From assembly GCA_016714165.1 (NCBI GenBank), contig JADJNU010000001.1, positions 1,798,001 to 1,862,000 of the forward strand: a stretch of 64,000 nt of DNA. The letters run 5' to 3'. Below the pieces are notes generated by a model. It was not told the origin of the DNA and made no database searches. It saw nothing but the letters and a program-made list of their open reading frames with translations. Origin of the DNA: Bdellovibrionales bacterium (GTDB lineage Bacteria; Bdellovibrionota; Bdellovibrionia; Bdellovibrionales; UBA1609). Made by a program: the position numbers and the translations under genes. Below, one piece after another: positions 1-8,225 of the stretch; within the stretch, counting starts at the first letter, position 1; each line of letters opens with the position of its first letter.

Positions 1-123
1 AGTTACCCTTATATCTGGATTGTACATCCGGGAGAAATTGATACCTGTCTGATATCCCGAGATAGTCTCACCCACGGCCGACAGCATGAGTATTTGTTTC
101 TATTGTCACTCATCGAAAACTGA
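1..123 (+). CDS. 3' end of a gene, possibly a polysaccharide-deacetylase-like protein (partial)
   Basis: Frame 1 is open from the window edge to TGA at 121-123 and gives 40 residues including YIWIVHPGEID. A tyrosine/aromatic stretch followed by HPxEID is reminiscent of the C-terminal part of NodB-type polysaccharide deacetylases, but only this short tail is visible. It lies directly upstream of two methyltransferases and a glycosyltransferase on the same strand, which fits a glycan-biosynthesis operon. Function is a weak inference; only the open frame and its position are seen directly. Confidence 0.35.
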   Translation, partial: SYPYIWIVHPGEIDTCLISRDSLTHGRQHEYLFLLSLIEN

Positions 124-793
124 TGATAAATTGCAATTCATGAGATCGGTCGAATTTAAATCTCAATTCTGGAATGCCAAAATTCTTAATTGGGAGACTT
201 CGCGCTATTTCTACAATCAAGGCCTGTCGAAAACTCGTTTGAACTCAGTCAAAAAGCGGCTTGATTTGGCATCTGAACTTTTGAGCAAACATGCAAAAGG
301 AAAAAGTCTCCTCGAATTGGGATGCGGCAGCGGAGTTCTTCTGTCCAATCTCAACCGCCGGAATTTCACGTCTTGGGCTGGAATAGACATTTCGCCGACC
401 GCAATCTCAAAAGGCCAACAACGCCTGAAGGGCCTGGCCAGCTTCATCCAGGGAGACGTAACAACCTGCTCATTGCCTCAGGCCGATTGCGTTATTGCTT
501 TGGGTCTATTGGATTGGCTGTCTCTGAGCGAGATTAAAGACTTGGCGTCCCGGCTCAATTGCACGTATTTCTTGTTTTCCTTTTCGGAGCGGAAATTCTC
601 CATCATTCGCATGTTGCATCAGATCTACACATTTTTTTCCTACGGTATTTGGAATTCATTTTATGTTCCAAAATATTGGACAGAAGGAGAAATCCGCGAC
701 GCACTTTCACCCTTGAACAGGAGAGATTTTCCGATAAAATTTGTTCGCCATCCCGATTTATCCTTCGGATGCTTAGTCACAAATTTAACATGA
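86..793 (+). CDS. class I SAM-dependent methyltransferase
   Basis: The 235-residue product has the Rossmann methyltransferase motif I (LELGCGSGVLL, about residues 76-86), an acidic motif II end (WAGIDISPTAI) and a motif IV-like stretch (DCVIALGLLDWL). This marks it as a class I S-adenosylmethionine-dependent methyltransferase; the substrate cannot be read from the sequence. An alternative ATG at 140 would avoid a 38-base overlap with the upstream partial gene, and residues 1-18 carry no recognisable domain, so the true start may be 140. No clear Shine-Dalgarno sequence precedes either start. It overlaps the next methyltransferase by an ATGA at 790-793, indicating translational coupling. A glycan or lipid-linked sugar substrate is plausible from the neighbours only. 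Confidence 0.8.
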   Translation: MSICFYCHSSKTDDKLQFMRSVEFKSQFWNAKILNWETSRYFYNQGLSKTRLNSVKKRLDLASELLSKHAKGKSLLELGCGSGVLLSNLNRRNFTSWAGIDISPTAISKGQQRLKGLASFIQGDVTTCSLPQADCVIALGLLDWLSLSEIKDLASRLNCTYFLFSFSERKFSIIRMLHQIYTFFSYGIWNSFYVPKYWTEGEIRDALSPLNRRDFPIKFVRHPDLSFGCLVTNLT

Positions 794-1413
794 AAGAATT
801 GCATGGGATTGATCGTCAGAGCAAACTCTTGGATCTTCATTTCGACAAAGTTGCATCTTTATATGTTGGATCGTTCTCGGCGAAAATCATTAAGAAGATT
901 GAACTCGTGTATTTGCTTTCTCTGTTGCCGAAGAAATTGGATGGGAAATTGGTTTTAGATATTGGCTGTGGTTCAGGATACTACATTCGGGAACTGCTTA
1001 AACGAAATCCTCAAGGGATCACGGGCGTCGACCGAAGTCGTTCTATGATTGAACAGGTCCCTTCGGATGACCGGGTCAAAACAATTTGTGGAGACTTTCT
1101 TTCAACAAAGAGCGATGGATTCTATGATTTCATTCTGGCTTTGGGCGTCCTTGAGTTTTGTCAGGATTCGCAAAGCTTTTTAAAGAACATTTCGTTTTGG
1201 AGTGATAAAATCGCGCAAGTTATTTTTCTTTATCCCCCCGACACTCTCGCAAGTCGAATTTATCAAACCTATCATCGCTCTCACGGCATTAAGATAAATA
1301 CTTCCTTGTCGCGCCAAATTGATGACTGGGCCCATTCTGAGAATTGGAATTTGGCGAAGAAACATCGAATTCATCCCTTTGCCCAAATTGAATTGTATGT
1401 CCGAGGCAAATAG
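790..1413 (+). CDS. class I SAM-dependent methyltransferase, second copy
   Basis: A 207-residue methyltransferase with motif I LVLDIGCGSGYYIRELL (about residues 56-72), the acidic loop ITGVDRSRSMIEQV and motif IV-like FILALGVLEFC. The ATG at 790 sits inside ATGA with the stop of the preceding gene. The frame stays open upstream of 790, but that stretch lies inside the previous gene. The two neighbours share fold and layout (GCGSG, then ALG.L), so they may be diverged paralogues acting on the same product. The 3' end overlaps the ATG at 1397 of the glycosyltransferase gene by 17 bases. Substrate unknown. Confidence 0.82.
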   Translation: MKELHGIDRQSKLLDLHFDKVASLYVGSFSAKIIKKIELVYLLSLLPKKLDGKLVLDIGCGSGYYIRELLKRNPQGITGVDRSRSMIEQVPSDDRVKTICGDFLSTKSDGFYDFILALGVLEFCQDSQSFLKNISFWSDKIAQVIFLYPPDTLASRIYQTYHRSHGIKINTSLSRQIDDWAHSENWNLAKKHRIHPFAQIELYVRGK

Positions 1414-2472
1414 GAACTCAGTCCTTTTTGTTGTTTCTGGAGTTGGGCTTGGAAATTCGACCCGATGCCTCGCCGTCATCGAAATTTTGTCATCAAAAGG
1501 CATACCATGTGACGTTGCGACCTTTGGGATAGGAATCAAATTCTTCAAAGACCGAAAACTCATACGGGAACTGATTGCCCTCGAACCTATCAGGTATCGC
1601 AAACTCGGCATTTTTCTCTCATTATCTTGGGATTCCAATTTGCCAAAATATCTTTTGTTAACGAATTGAGAATATTTAACTTGGTCAGAAAAAAGCGACC
1701 AACAGTCCTTATCTATGACTCGATATACGGTATCCTTCCAAAAATTTTTCTCAGCTCAACAGTCTTGACTTTGAATAATTCTAATCAAATTTTTAGAGAA
1801 GTCTTAAAGAGAAAAAATCTCCCTCGCTCTAAATGGGCCCATTTTTGTTTGGTTGAATTCCTTGACTCGATATTTCAACGAATTGTTCCCAATTGGGTAT
1901 TGAGTCCATGGCTCTTGCCGAACAAACAAGAATCAAGAAGTTCTAAAATCAAAAATATCAGCCCCATTGTCAGAAATCAAATAAGGGAATCAGGGAAATT
2001 TCAGAAGTCTCTGCGAATGGCAACAGTCACAACCGGATCTGGACTCAACAAAGACCTGACACGCTTTTCTGAAGATGTTGCGGCTCTCCTTAACGGGACC
2101 ATCCTTCAAAAACCCCCTCCCCTAGAAGAATTAAGAAATAATACTGACTTCCTCAACCAGGCCGACCTCATTATATCAAACGGTGGGTTTAGCTCGATAA
2201 GCGAAGGCTTAAAAAGGAAAATTCCTTTGATAGTTGTCCCCCTTTCTGGTCATTCCGAACAATGGATCAATGCAAAATTGATTGAAGAACTTGATGTAGG
2301 TATACATATTGAAGAGGACGATCTACCTCATTTGGATTTAGACAAACTAAAGCTTAGGATTGAGAACTTATATTCAAGGTTTCGCGGATACAGTCCTCAG
2401 TGTGATGGGGCCAAAAAAACGACGGAATTCATAGAAACGCTAGTTGGAAGAAATGCCAGAATTGATAACTAG
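1397..2472 (+). pseudogene. MurG-like glycosyltransferase, interrupted by a frameshift
   Basis: The ATG at 1397 opens a frame with an N-terminal nucleotide-sugar glycosyltransferase start (VLFVVSGVGLGNSTRCLAV). That frame stops at 1669 after it has left the family. A second frame, open from about 1612 to 2472, carries the rest, including the acceptor/donor domain motif LIISNGGFSSISEGL and IPLIVVPLSGHSEQW, as in GT28/MurG-type enzymes. The span is 1076 bases (3n+2), so one added base restores a single product. T5 at 1611-1615 is the likely point: with one more T the reading becomes KLGIFSLIILGFQFAKISF. This is either a sequencing indel or a real inactivating deletion. The gene ends the plus-strand run and converges on the TolB-like gene. 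Confidence 0.7.
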
Positions 2473-2538
2473 CACAGCTCTGGACTCTTTGTACTGAGGA
2501 GCGGATCTAAGTCTCTGTCTACTTCTAGCTCCTTGGGT

Positions 2539-3579
2539 TTAATCCTTTTCAGTCGGGAGTATTTTTGGAATCCACTTAGGTTGGTAATAATGGAAGGTAT
2601 CAAAGGTGAGGCGGCGGGTATTTTTTCCGTCCACGTCAATCACGTAAATTTGATTGTACCCGGTGCGATCACTCGTAAAGACAATGTGCTTTCCATCAGG
2701 AGAAAAATCGGGAGATTCATTGTTTGCTGGGAGTCCCGCCAGATTTTTTGCTCGAGAGATTTTCAAAAGATTTTTCCCGCTGGCTTCAATGACAAAAATA
2801 TCGAAATGACTTTTGAGGTAAGCCTGAAAGACCAAACGTCTCCCATCTCGAGACCACCTGGGCCGAGTGTTGTACACGCCGGCAAACAGAATTCTCACGT
2901 CATTCCCAGTCCTGAGATCCCGAACGTAAAGCGTCGGCCGCCCATCACGATCGGATACAAAGGCCATTCTTTCGCCTTCAGGAGAAATCGCTGGTTCGGA
3001 GCTCTGAGTGAGACGACCTGAATTCCGAGAAACACGACGTCCACGTGTGACTCGTTTAAATCCACTTCCGTCGAGCCCGATCCTGAAAACATCAAGTATC
3101 CGCCCCTGACGAATCGTGTAATATATTTCCTTTCCGCCAGGAACAAAACTCCCTGAGAGATTCAGGCCTTTCTTATAGGATAAGACCTTTCGTTCACGGG
3201 TCAGTAGATTATAAACAAATAAATCAGCATTTTTTATTTTCTCCTTGGCATGAAAAACAAATGACGTATAAGCCAGCCAAGGACTCTGATGCAAAATTTC
3301 AGGGCGAAGCGTTACCGTTCCGTGATCCGTCAATTGCCGATTTCGACCCGTCTTCATGTCCAGGATAAAGATTTCCTTTACTAATTCTCTTGGTGAAAGA
3401 TCAACGGAATCCTTCATTGTCCTTGAATAGACAATTTGACCATCAAAATCGCCGATTCCGCTCTTACTTGCTTCCCAAAGCGGCACTCCAAGAAAATAGA
3501 GAAGCCCGGACGTTATCACCAAGACCAAAAGAATTCCAACCGTGATTCGCGCCCAGTTATCTCTCAGCCACTCTTTCAC
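2539..3579 (-). CDS. membrane-anchored TolB-like beta-propeller protein
   Basis: The product is 346 residues long with a GTG start at 3579 and AAGGAG about nine bases upstream. It opens with an uncleaved signal-anchor (ITVGILLVLVITSGLLYFL, about residues 12-30). The rest carries WD40-like PD40 repeats of the TolB type, for example SPEGERMAFVSDRDG, SRDGRRLVFQAYL and SPDGKHIVFTSDRTGYNQIY followed by RRLTF. Such propellers are usually periplasmic protein-binding platforms. It differs from TolB itself by the membrane anchor, the lack of the TolB N-terminal domain and the lack of a tol-pal context. It is the last gene of a long minus-strand train starting at 17506, 56 bases after the EVE gene. Confidence 0.75.
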   Translation of the reverse strand: MKEWLRDNWARITVGILLVLVITSGLLYFLGVPLWEASKSGIGDFDGQIVYSRTMKDSVDLSPRELVKEIFILDMKTGRNRQLTDHGTVTLRPEILHQSPWLAYTSFVFHAKEKIKNADLFVYNLLTRERKVLSYKKGLNLSGSFVPGGKEIYYTIRQGRILDVFRIGLDGSGFKRVTRGRRVSRNSGRLTQSSEPAISPEGERMAFVSDRDGRPTLYVRDLRTGNDVRILFAGVYNTRPRWSRDGRRLVFQAYLKSHFDIFVIEASGKNLLKISRAKNLAGLPANNESPDFSPDGKHIVFTSDRTGYNQIYVIDVDGKNTRRLTFDTFHYYQPKWIPKILPTEKD

Positions 3580-3635
3580 TGAACGGGACTCCTTCTACCA
3601 AGACTAAGCTAAGCTGCTCCAAAGAAAGACTGCCT

Positions 3636-4160
3636 TTAAATATGTTTACCTTTTATCTTCCTCATGGCAACCTCCCTGCGACCATCCCCGGTAGGTTTAT
3701 TGGTCGAATGAGCGACAATAGTCTGGAATTCCTCCTTCGATACCGGCTGAATAGACAGGCGAGATCCTTTCCTTAGAACCATCATTGCATTTAGTTCAGG
3801 AATCTGGCGGAGAAAGTCGAGACTCATGAGACTTGGAAATTTGGACTTAAAAGCAATTTCCACACAATACCAAATGGGATTATCAAGGGAGGCCCTTGGC
3901 TCAAAATAATCTGATCCAATTTGAAGAGCAGTGGGGTCAGGCTGATGAGGTGCAGAAACTTCTGCAATACCCACAATTCCCGATGGATTTGAGTTGGAAT
4001 GATAAAAGAGAACCTGATCGCCCACACTCATCTCTTTCATCATAAAATTGCGGGCCTGATAGTTTCGAACCCCCTCCCAAAGCGTCCTCTTAACTCGCTT
4101 CAAATCATCAATGGAAAATACACCTGCCTCAGACTTTATGAGCCAATACCTACTCCCCAC
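3636..4160 (-). CDS. EVE domain protein
   Basis: The 174-residue product is almost entirely an EVE domain, the PUA-like fold related to YTH and thymocyte nuclear protein 1. Visible hallmarks are SRYWLIKSEAGVFSIDDL at the start, TLWEGVRNYQARNFM, GDQVLFYHS and GIVGIAEV, then PIWYCVEIAF. EVE domains bind modified bases in nucleic acid in the few cases studied. The GTG at 4160 is preferred because GGGGAG lies five bases before it and because the domain begins immediately. The frame is open further upstream to a TTG at 4208 without domain content. It lies 86 bases after the preceding gene on the same strand. Confidence 0.8.
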   Translation of the reverse strand: MGSRYWLIKSEAGVFSIDDLKRVKRTLWEGVRNYQARNFMMKEMSVGDQVLFYHSNSNPSGIVGIAEVSAPHQPDPTALQIGSDYFEPRASLDNPIWYCVEIAFKSKFPSLMSLDFLRQIPELNAMMVLRKGSRLSIQPVSKEEFQTIVAHSTNKPTGDGRREVAMRKIKGKHI

Positions 4161-4246
4161 AGCAACTCCCCTTCTTATGGTAATTGGAGCGACACCGAAT
4201 AAAATCAAAGATCCTTTCTATACTAATTTTCTCAAACACGCCAATC

Positions 4247-5449
4247 TCAAGCTTGCCTACTCAAACAGCTATCATCGCGCTCGCGTTCAGATAGACACTG
4301 AGCCACCTCAAGCATGGCTTCGGCAAGACTGAGTAGGGCTGACTTGTCAAACAACCGACTAAAATCAACATCGTTCAAAATCGCTTCCGAAAACTTAACC
4401 CATCTCTGACGAAAAGACTTCGAAAAATATCTTCTTTTCTCCAAGAGAGTCCGAGAGACAAGATCCTCAAAGCGAAGATAGAGGTTGGTGGTATCAATCT
4501 CACCAAATCCCAAGTTCAACCAAACAGCTTCGTAGCGATCCAACGCAATCTGAAAACCTGCCGAAAAGACTTGCCCTGCATCCTTTGTGCAATATTCACG
4601 CATCGCCTTTGGAGAAAGGAGAATACACTCTAAGGGATCTCGATGGAAGAAACCCAGGGCTCCAGCGAGATCTCTCGCTTTGTCTTGCTTAAGAGAATCA
4701 CTAAACAGTGCATTATAGACAGAATTAAAGGCCCCCACCAAATTCAATATATTACGACCATTGGAATCGGGAAGCCTCAGATAGAGTTTCTCTTGGATGA
4801 TGTTCCATGACAATGTGTAGAGCCTCAAAGCCCGGCGCAAAAAGACTGACCGCCGGCTAAACTCTTCGCTCGATGAAATCGTAGAGGCCCATGTGTGCTG
4901 AAATTCCAATGAAGTGGAGAATCCGATAGCGAGGCGTTCTGTCATTTCCCTGATAATTGGATCACAAAATAAAATAAAATGACCCAAAATATCGTGGTGA
5001 TTCCCCACAACCAAATATTTATTCTTAAGAAGCAATTGATAATAACGATCAGGCAGTGCACCACGACCATCCTTACCATAGCGAAAGCCCAAAACTCTCT
5101 CGTTTAAGCCTTCAGACTCCAAAGACGCGTTAATCGCAGGCAAAATTTCGGATTCAAAGATAGTCTGATATCCTGGAATATTCTCAGCAACAAAGCTCTT
5201 CAACTTTCTTCGTTGTTGACGAGTTGATATTTGTTCCGAGGACTCCATGACGAGATCCAACACCTGACTGCAGTATTTATCGTGACGATAAAACTCCTGG
5301 ATGGTGGCCCAAAAAGGTCCCCATACATCCTCAACCCTCCACCCACGAATCAACTGATGATTGGCCGTCGTGACTGGTATTGCCAAGTTTTCAAAAGCGA
5401 GGCGAAATTGGTGAGGCGTCCATTTATTTGATGCGACAGACATATTCAT
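4247..5449 (-). CDS. hypothetical protein, no recognised domain
   Basis: A 400-residue soluble protein with no signal peptide or obvious membrane segment. It is rich in aromatic and charged residues and looks helical throughout. I recognise no family. The ATG at 5449 is chosen because AGGTGAG sits about five bases upstream and because the frame further upstream only reads through the threonine-repeat DNA of the preceding gene in another frame. The stop of that gene (5460-5462) is 10 bases before this start, so the two are almost certainly co-transcribed. Its place behind a glt-like cluster suggests an envelope or motility role, but nothing in the protein itself shows it. Confidence 0.7.
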   Translation of the reverse strand: MNMSVASNKWTPHQFRLAFENLAIPVTTANHQLIRGWRVEDVWGPFWATIQEFYRHDKYCSQVLDLVMESSEQISTRQQRRKLKSFVAENIPGYQTIFESEILPAINASLESEGLNERVLGFRYGKDGRGALPDRYYQLLLKNKYLVVGNHHDILGHFILFCDPIIREMTERLAIGFSTSLEFQHTWASTISSSEEFSRRSVFLRRALRLYTLSWNIIQEKLYLRLPDSNGRNILNLVGAFNSVYNALFSDSLKQDKARDLAGALGFFHRDPLECILLSPKAMREYCTKDAGQVFSAGFQIALDRYEAVWLNLGFGEIDTTNLYLRFEDLVSRTLLEKRRYFSKSFRQRWVKFSEAILNDVDFSRLFDKSALLSLAEAMLEVAQCLSERERDDSCLSRQA

Positions 5450-5459
5450 GTTCTCACCT

Positions 5460-7268
5460 CTAGTAATCGCCCGTCGTGGTCGTCGTGGAGTCCCCAGTTG
5501 TAGTTGTTGTATAATCGCCAGTCGTGGTTGTTGTGGTTGTTGTGTAATCGCCAGTCGTGGTTGTTGTGGTTGTTGTGTGGTCACCAGTCGTGGTCGTCGT
5601 GATTATAGCAGGACTCTCGCCCGTCGTAACTATCACAGTGACACCTTGGTCTCTGTCGCCATCTCGTCCAGAAAGTGAGTCATCGCCTCGCAGACTATTA
5701 TCATCAACGACCTCTGGTTTGTTTCCAAAATTCCAAAAGCCGTCTGTTTGCCTACCCAATCCACTTGAATCCTCCGGAACCGACTCCTGAAGTTGAAAAC
5801 CCTCGTTCCCTAGAGTTTCAGCCTGTGGCAATGACGAGTCTTTGTTCAGATCATCCAGGACAATGACGGACCCATCTGGACCTACGTAAGTCTCAATAGA
5901 AGGCGGATGATCCAAAAAATTTGAGTGTTCGAGCCCTCGGTCCAAATCTCCATTGAAACTTCTTCCTTCTGCATCAGGCGATTGTCCGCTTGCCCCACCA
6001 TGATATGAGGTCAGCTCCTCTAGCACCCACCATGGATACAAGACATTGCCATGAGAAATTCCAGGATATAAAATCCACGGATAGTAATAAGAGAAAATTG
6101 GATCAAGCGAACCAGATCTTCCACTCGTTTGAGTTTGAGCCACTCTTGCCGGAACAGCAACACTCACTCTCTGAGGACTTTGATTGGTCGGAGAAGCGGT
6201 AGGATCTGTCCGTGAAATAACTTTCATGTTTAGGCGAGATGATGGCAAGGCCAACATCTGAACGTTCATCAGATTTCCGAGAAACAATTTCGAATCAATT
6301 ACCACCGAGAGAAGCCTGTCTGTTGAGCCCATGGCCAACCTTAAATTTTTCAGAACAAGCTGAAGCATGCCAAGATTCTTCTTATTCTTTGGATCGGTCT
6401 TCAATCGAGAGTCCAAACTCAGGGAAGATTTCATTTTGTTTGCTGCAAAAATAAGTGCATTGATTTCGCTTCTCAAGAAACCCTGATTTGCGAGAAAATG
6501 CGGCGAAGAGGCTATCGTCATCAATGCCACCACAACAACTTGCTCAGGTGTATTTTCTGTTAAACGGACTGGCAATGTAATATTGATGATTTGGCCTTCA
6601 TTACCGTGAAAGGAGGCATTCACTCTCAATTCAAGTGCTCCCTGTAGAGCATTGGAATTCTTGAAAGTAGCCTTTTCAATTGCGAGGCGAGTGCCATCTC
6701 TTAAATTTGAATGCCGGGAATCTCCGTCAGCCTTTACTGTCTGTATAAAGCTTTCATAAATTTTTGTTCGATCAAGCCCCACAATTCCTTTATTTCCAAA
6801 AAGCCTTTGAACAAATCCGGCTTTAATATCAAACAGAAGCTCCACATCCCTTGATTCAGACTGCACCCCACCTCCCGCTATCTGGTCCTCCGGAAGGCCC
6901 CTTATTTTACGATAAATTACCTCTAGTCTTTCTGGCTGCGCGTAAACAAGCAATCTCTCCGCAGCCTGTTTGATGGCAGTCTTTCCAGACCCCGATCCCC
7001 CCTCCGCTGCAACAACTTTTCGACAGCTCTCCGAAGAAAGAGCACTCACCAGGCTCCCCACTTTTGAAGAATCAAGTCCGGCATCGATAAGAATTCTCCT
7101 AATCCGTTCCTGATATTGAGGCTGAGCTAAAATTGTGACGATTTCCTGGGCCATTGCCTCTCTAGATGCTTCTGCTTGAGAGCCCCTCGCTCCCCCAAAA
7201 GGTGCTAAGGCTGATGCTGTAAGTCCAATGAGAAGGCCTGATCTAGAATCTCTCTTTGATTTATTCAC
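5460..7268 (-). CDS. exported protein with threonine-repeat C-terminal tail
   Basis: The GTG at 7268 has GGAG eight bases upstream and gives 602 residues. The open frame extends to 7415, but that part lacks export features. The N-terminus is a signal-peptide-like segment (GLLIGLTASALAPFGGA, about residues 11-27). Residues 40-370 are a folded, unrecognised region. Residues 390-470 are Tyr/Trp-rich (SYYYPWILYPG), followed by an acidic Ser/Asp-rich stretch. The last 46 residues are five units of T5 to T8 followed by GDH, GDY or GDS. Such Thr-rich tails are often surface-exposed or glycosylated linkers, which is inference here. GGSGSGKT near residue 90 matches a Walker A pattern but is probably chance. 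Ten bases separate it from the next gene. Confidence 0.7.
   Translation of the reverse strand: MNKSKRDSRSGLLIGLTASALAPFGGARGSQAEASREAMAQEIVTILAQPQYQERIRRILIDAGLDSSKVGSLVSALSSESCRKVVAAEGGSGSGKTAIKQAAERLLVYAQPERLEVIYRKIRGLPEDQIAGGGVQSESRDVELLFDIKAGFVQRLFGNKGIVGLDRTKIYESFIQTVKADGDSRHSNLRDGTRLAIEKATFKNSNALQGALELRVNASFHGNEGQIINITLPVRLTENTPEQVVVVALMTIASSPHFLANQGFLRSEINALIFAANKMKSSLSLDSRLKTDPKNKKNLGMLQLVLKNLRLAMGSTDRLLSVVIDSKLFLGNLMNVQMLALPSSRLNMKVISRTDPTASPTNQSPQRVSVAVPARVAQTQTSGRSGSLDPIFSYYYPWILYPGISHGNVLYPWWVLEELTSYHGGASGQSPDAEGRSFNGDLDRGLEHSNFLDHPPSIETYVGPDGSVIVLDDLNKDSSLPQAETLGNEGFQLQESVPEDSSGLGRQTDGFWNFGNKPEVVDDNSLRGDDSLSGRDGDRDQGVTVIVTTGESPAIITTTTTGDHTTTTTTTTGDYTTTTTTTTGDYTTTTTGDSTTTTTGDY
5463..5600 (-). 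repeat. tandem repeat encoding (T5-8)GD(Y/H/S)
   Basis: Five in-frame imperfect DNA units of 24 or 33 bases encode runs of five or eight threonines, each closed by Gly-Asp and Tyr, His or Ser. The order is T5GDH, T8GDY, T8GDY, T5GDS, T5GDY, then the stop codon. Unit lengths are multiples of three, so copy-number change would alter the tail without breaking the frame. Confidence 0.85.
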
Positions 7269-7585
7269 TTTCCGCTCTCCAAATAATTTTGAAATTAACT
7301 CACATATTAAGCATAATTTACCAGCAAACGAGGTACTTCTATGTTTGTGAGGTCCGCATACTTGACGGCTCAAATGCTCGACGAGCTTTATGCAAACGGC
7401 GTTCCGATATTTCAAGTGTGCTTGAATTAGAAATTCACAGCCCTCGGGAACAGAGTCTCATCCATCGTTCAGCTGTGATAGAAGTGGAGGCTGGAAGCGG
7501 CATCCTGAGAGATGTGGGTCCACATCTGTAAACCTATCGTCGTGAGTTTTTTATAAAAAGTCCGTAAAAATTCTGACCGCTAACT
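7269..7585. other. 317-base gap without a convincing gene
   Basis: This stretch lies between the end of the coiled-coil gene and the GTG of the threonine-tail protein. On the minus strand the last 60 bases before 7268 are AT-rich and could hold a promoter, but no hexamer pair is convincing. An AT-rich near-palindrome (ACTTTTTATAAAAA) lies near 7548-7565 just after the upstream gene's stop and could assist termination. I see no protein-coding signal on either strand. Confidence 0.5.
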
Positions 7586-8217
7586 TCATTCAGCCATCTT
7601 GCGAAATTCAGTCCGGGATTTGACAGCCAACTTATGTTCGTTCTCCCATCGGGCCGATTCCTTTTCGTAAGATTTACGCTTTGCTCCCCATTTTTCATGG
7701 GCTTCTTTGGCTTTGACTTCCTTTTTGTCAATTTCAGTGAGCAATTCTCCCATGATTTTTCTTTGACTATCCCAATCGGCCTTCTCCTGGTCAATCTCTG
7801 CTGCCTTCAAGTCATAGGACTTCAAGTTAGCTTCTCTTTGAGCCTTGTTTTTTTCCATCTTTGCAAGAAGCTCCTTGAGTTTTTCAAGTTCCTTTTCCTC
7901 TTCGGCCAGCTTCTTCTTTTCCAAATTTTTCATTTCAAATATCTTAATCTTCACTTGATCCAGTGCCACTTTATTCTTTTCAAAGTCCTTGTCATTTTTC
8001 TGAAGTTGCCTCTTTTTTTCGCCAGATCTTTCTCTGCCTTGATGGCCTCCTGTTCATTCTGACGAACTATTTCGAGATTTCTTTTGTACTGCTCAAAATT
8101 TTCCTTGCTGTTCTCTTCGTTCTTTTTTAGCAACTCAAGATTTGACTCAATGTCGGTTTTAGCATCGACCGAAAATGAAATCCAAAGAGCCATAACCGTC
8201 AATGTAACGTACTTCAT
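7586..8217 (-). pseudogene. exported coiled-coil protein, frame broken at A7
   Basis: The ATG at 8217 opens with a short signal peptide (MKYVTLTVMALWISFSVDA) and then a Glu/Lys-rich coiled coil. This frame ends at 7951 after 88 residues. The overlapping frame from 7969 to 7586 carries the same kind of coiled coil (KKKLAEEEKELEKLKELL). The two join without loss if one A is added to the run of seven A's (minus strand; T7 at 8013-8019), giving AKKKRQLQKNDKDFEKNKVALDQ. The full product would be about 210 residues. The zero-frame codons are GCG AAA AAA AGA, so a -1 slip on the A run would also give the full product. Sequencing error, transcriptional slippage and real mutation cannot be told apart here. 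It starts eight bases after the TPR gene. Confidence 0.65.
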
Positions 8218-8225
8218 GATTCCCC

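Noticed and set aside
2533..3021. Plus-strand frame opposite the TolB-like gene
   Set aside because: Antisense of a repeat-containing coding region with no recognisable protein features.
5448..5790. Plus-strand open frames rich in Val/Cys/Arg over the threonine repeat
   Set aside because: They are antisense readings of the ACN/GGC repeat and have no start context or domain.
6976..7001. Walker A-like GGSGSGKT in the threonine-tail protein
   Set aside because: The protein has a signal peptide and no Walker B or other NTPase motif; periplasmic ATP use is unlikely, so the match is probably chance.
7634..8062. Long plus-strand Phe/Leu-rich frame opposite the coiled-coil gene
   Set aside because: Antisense of Lys/Glu codons (AAG/GAA) reads as Phe/Leu; typical artefact, no start context.
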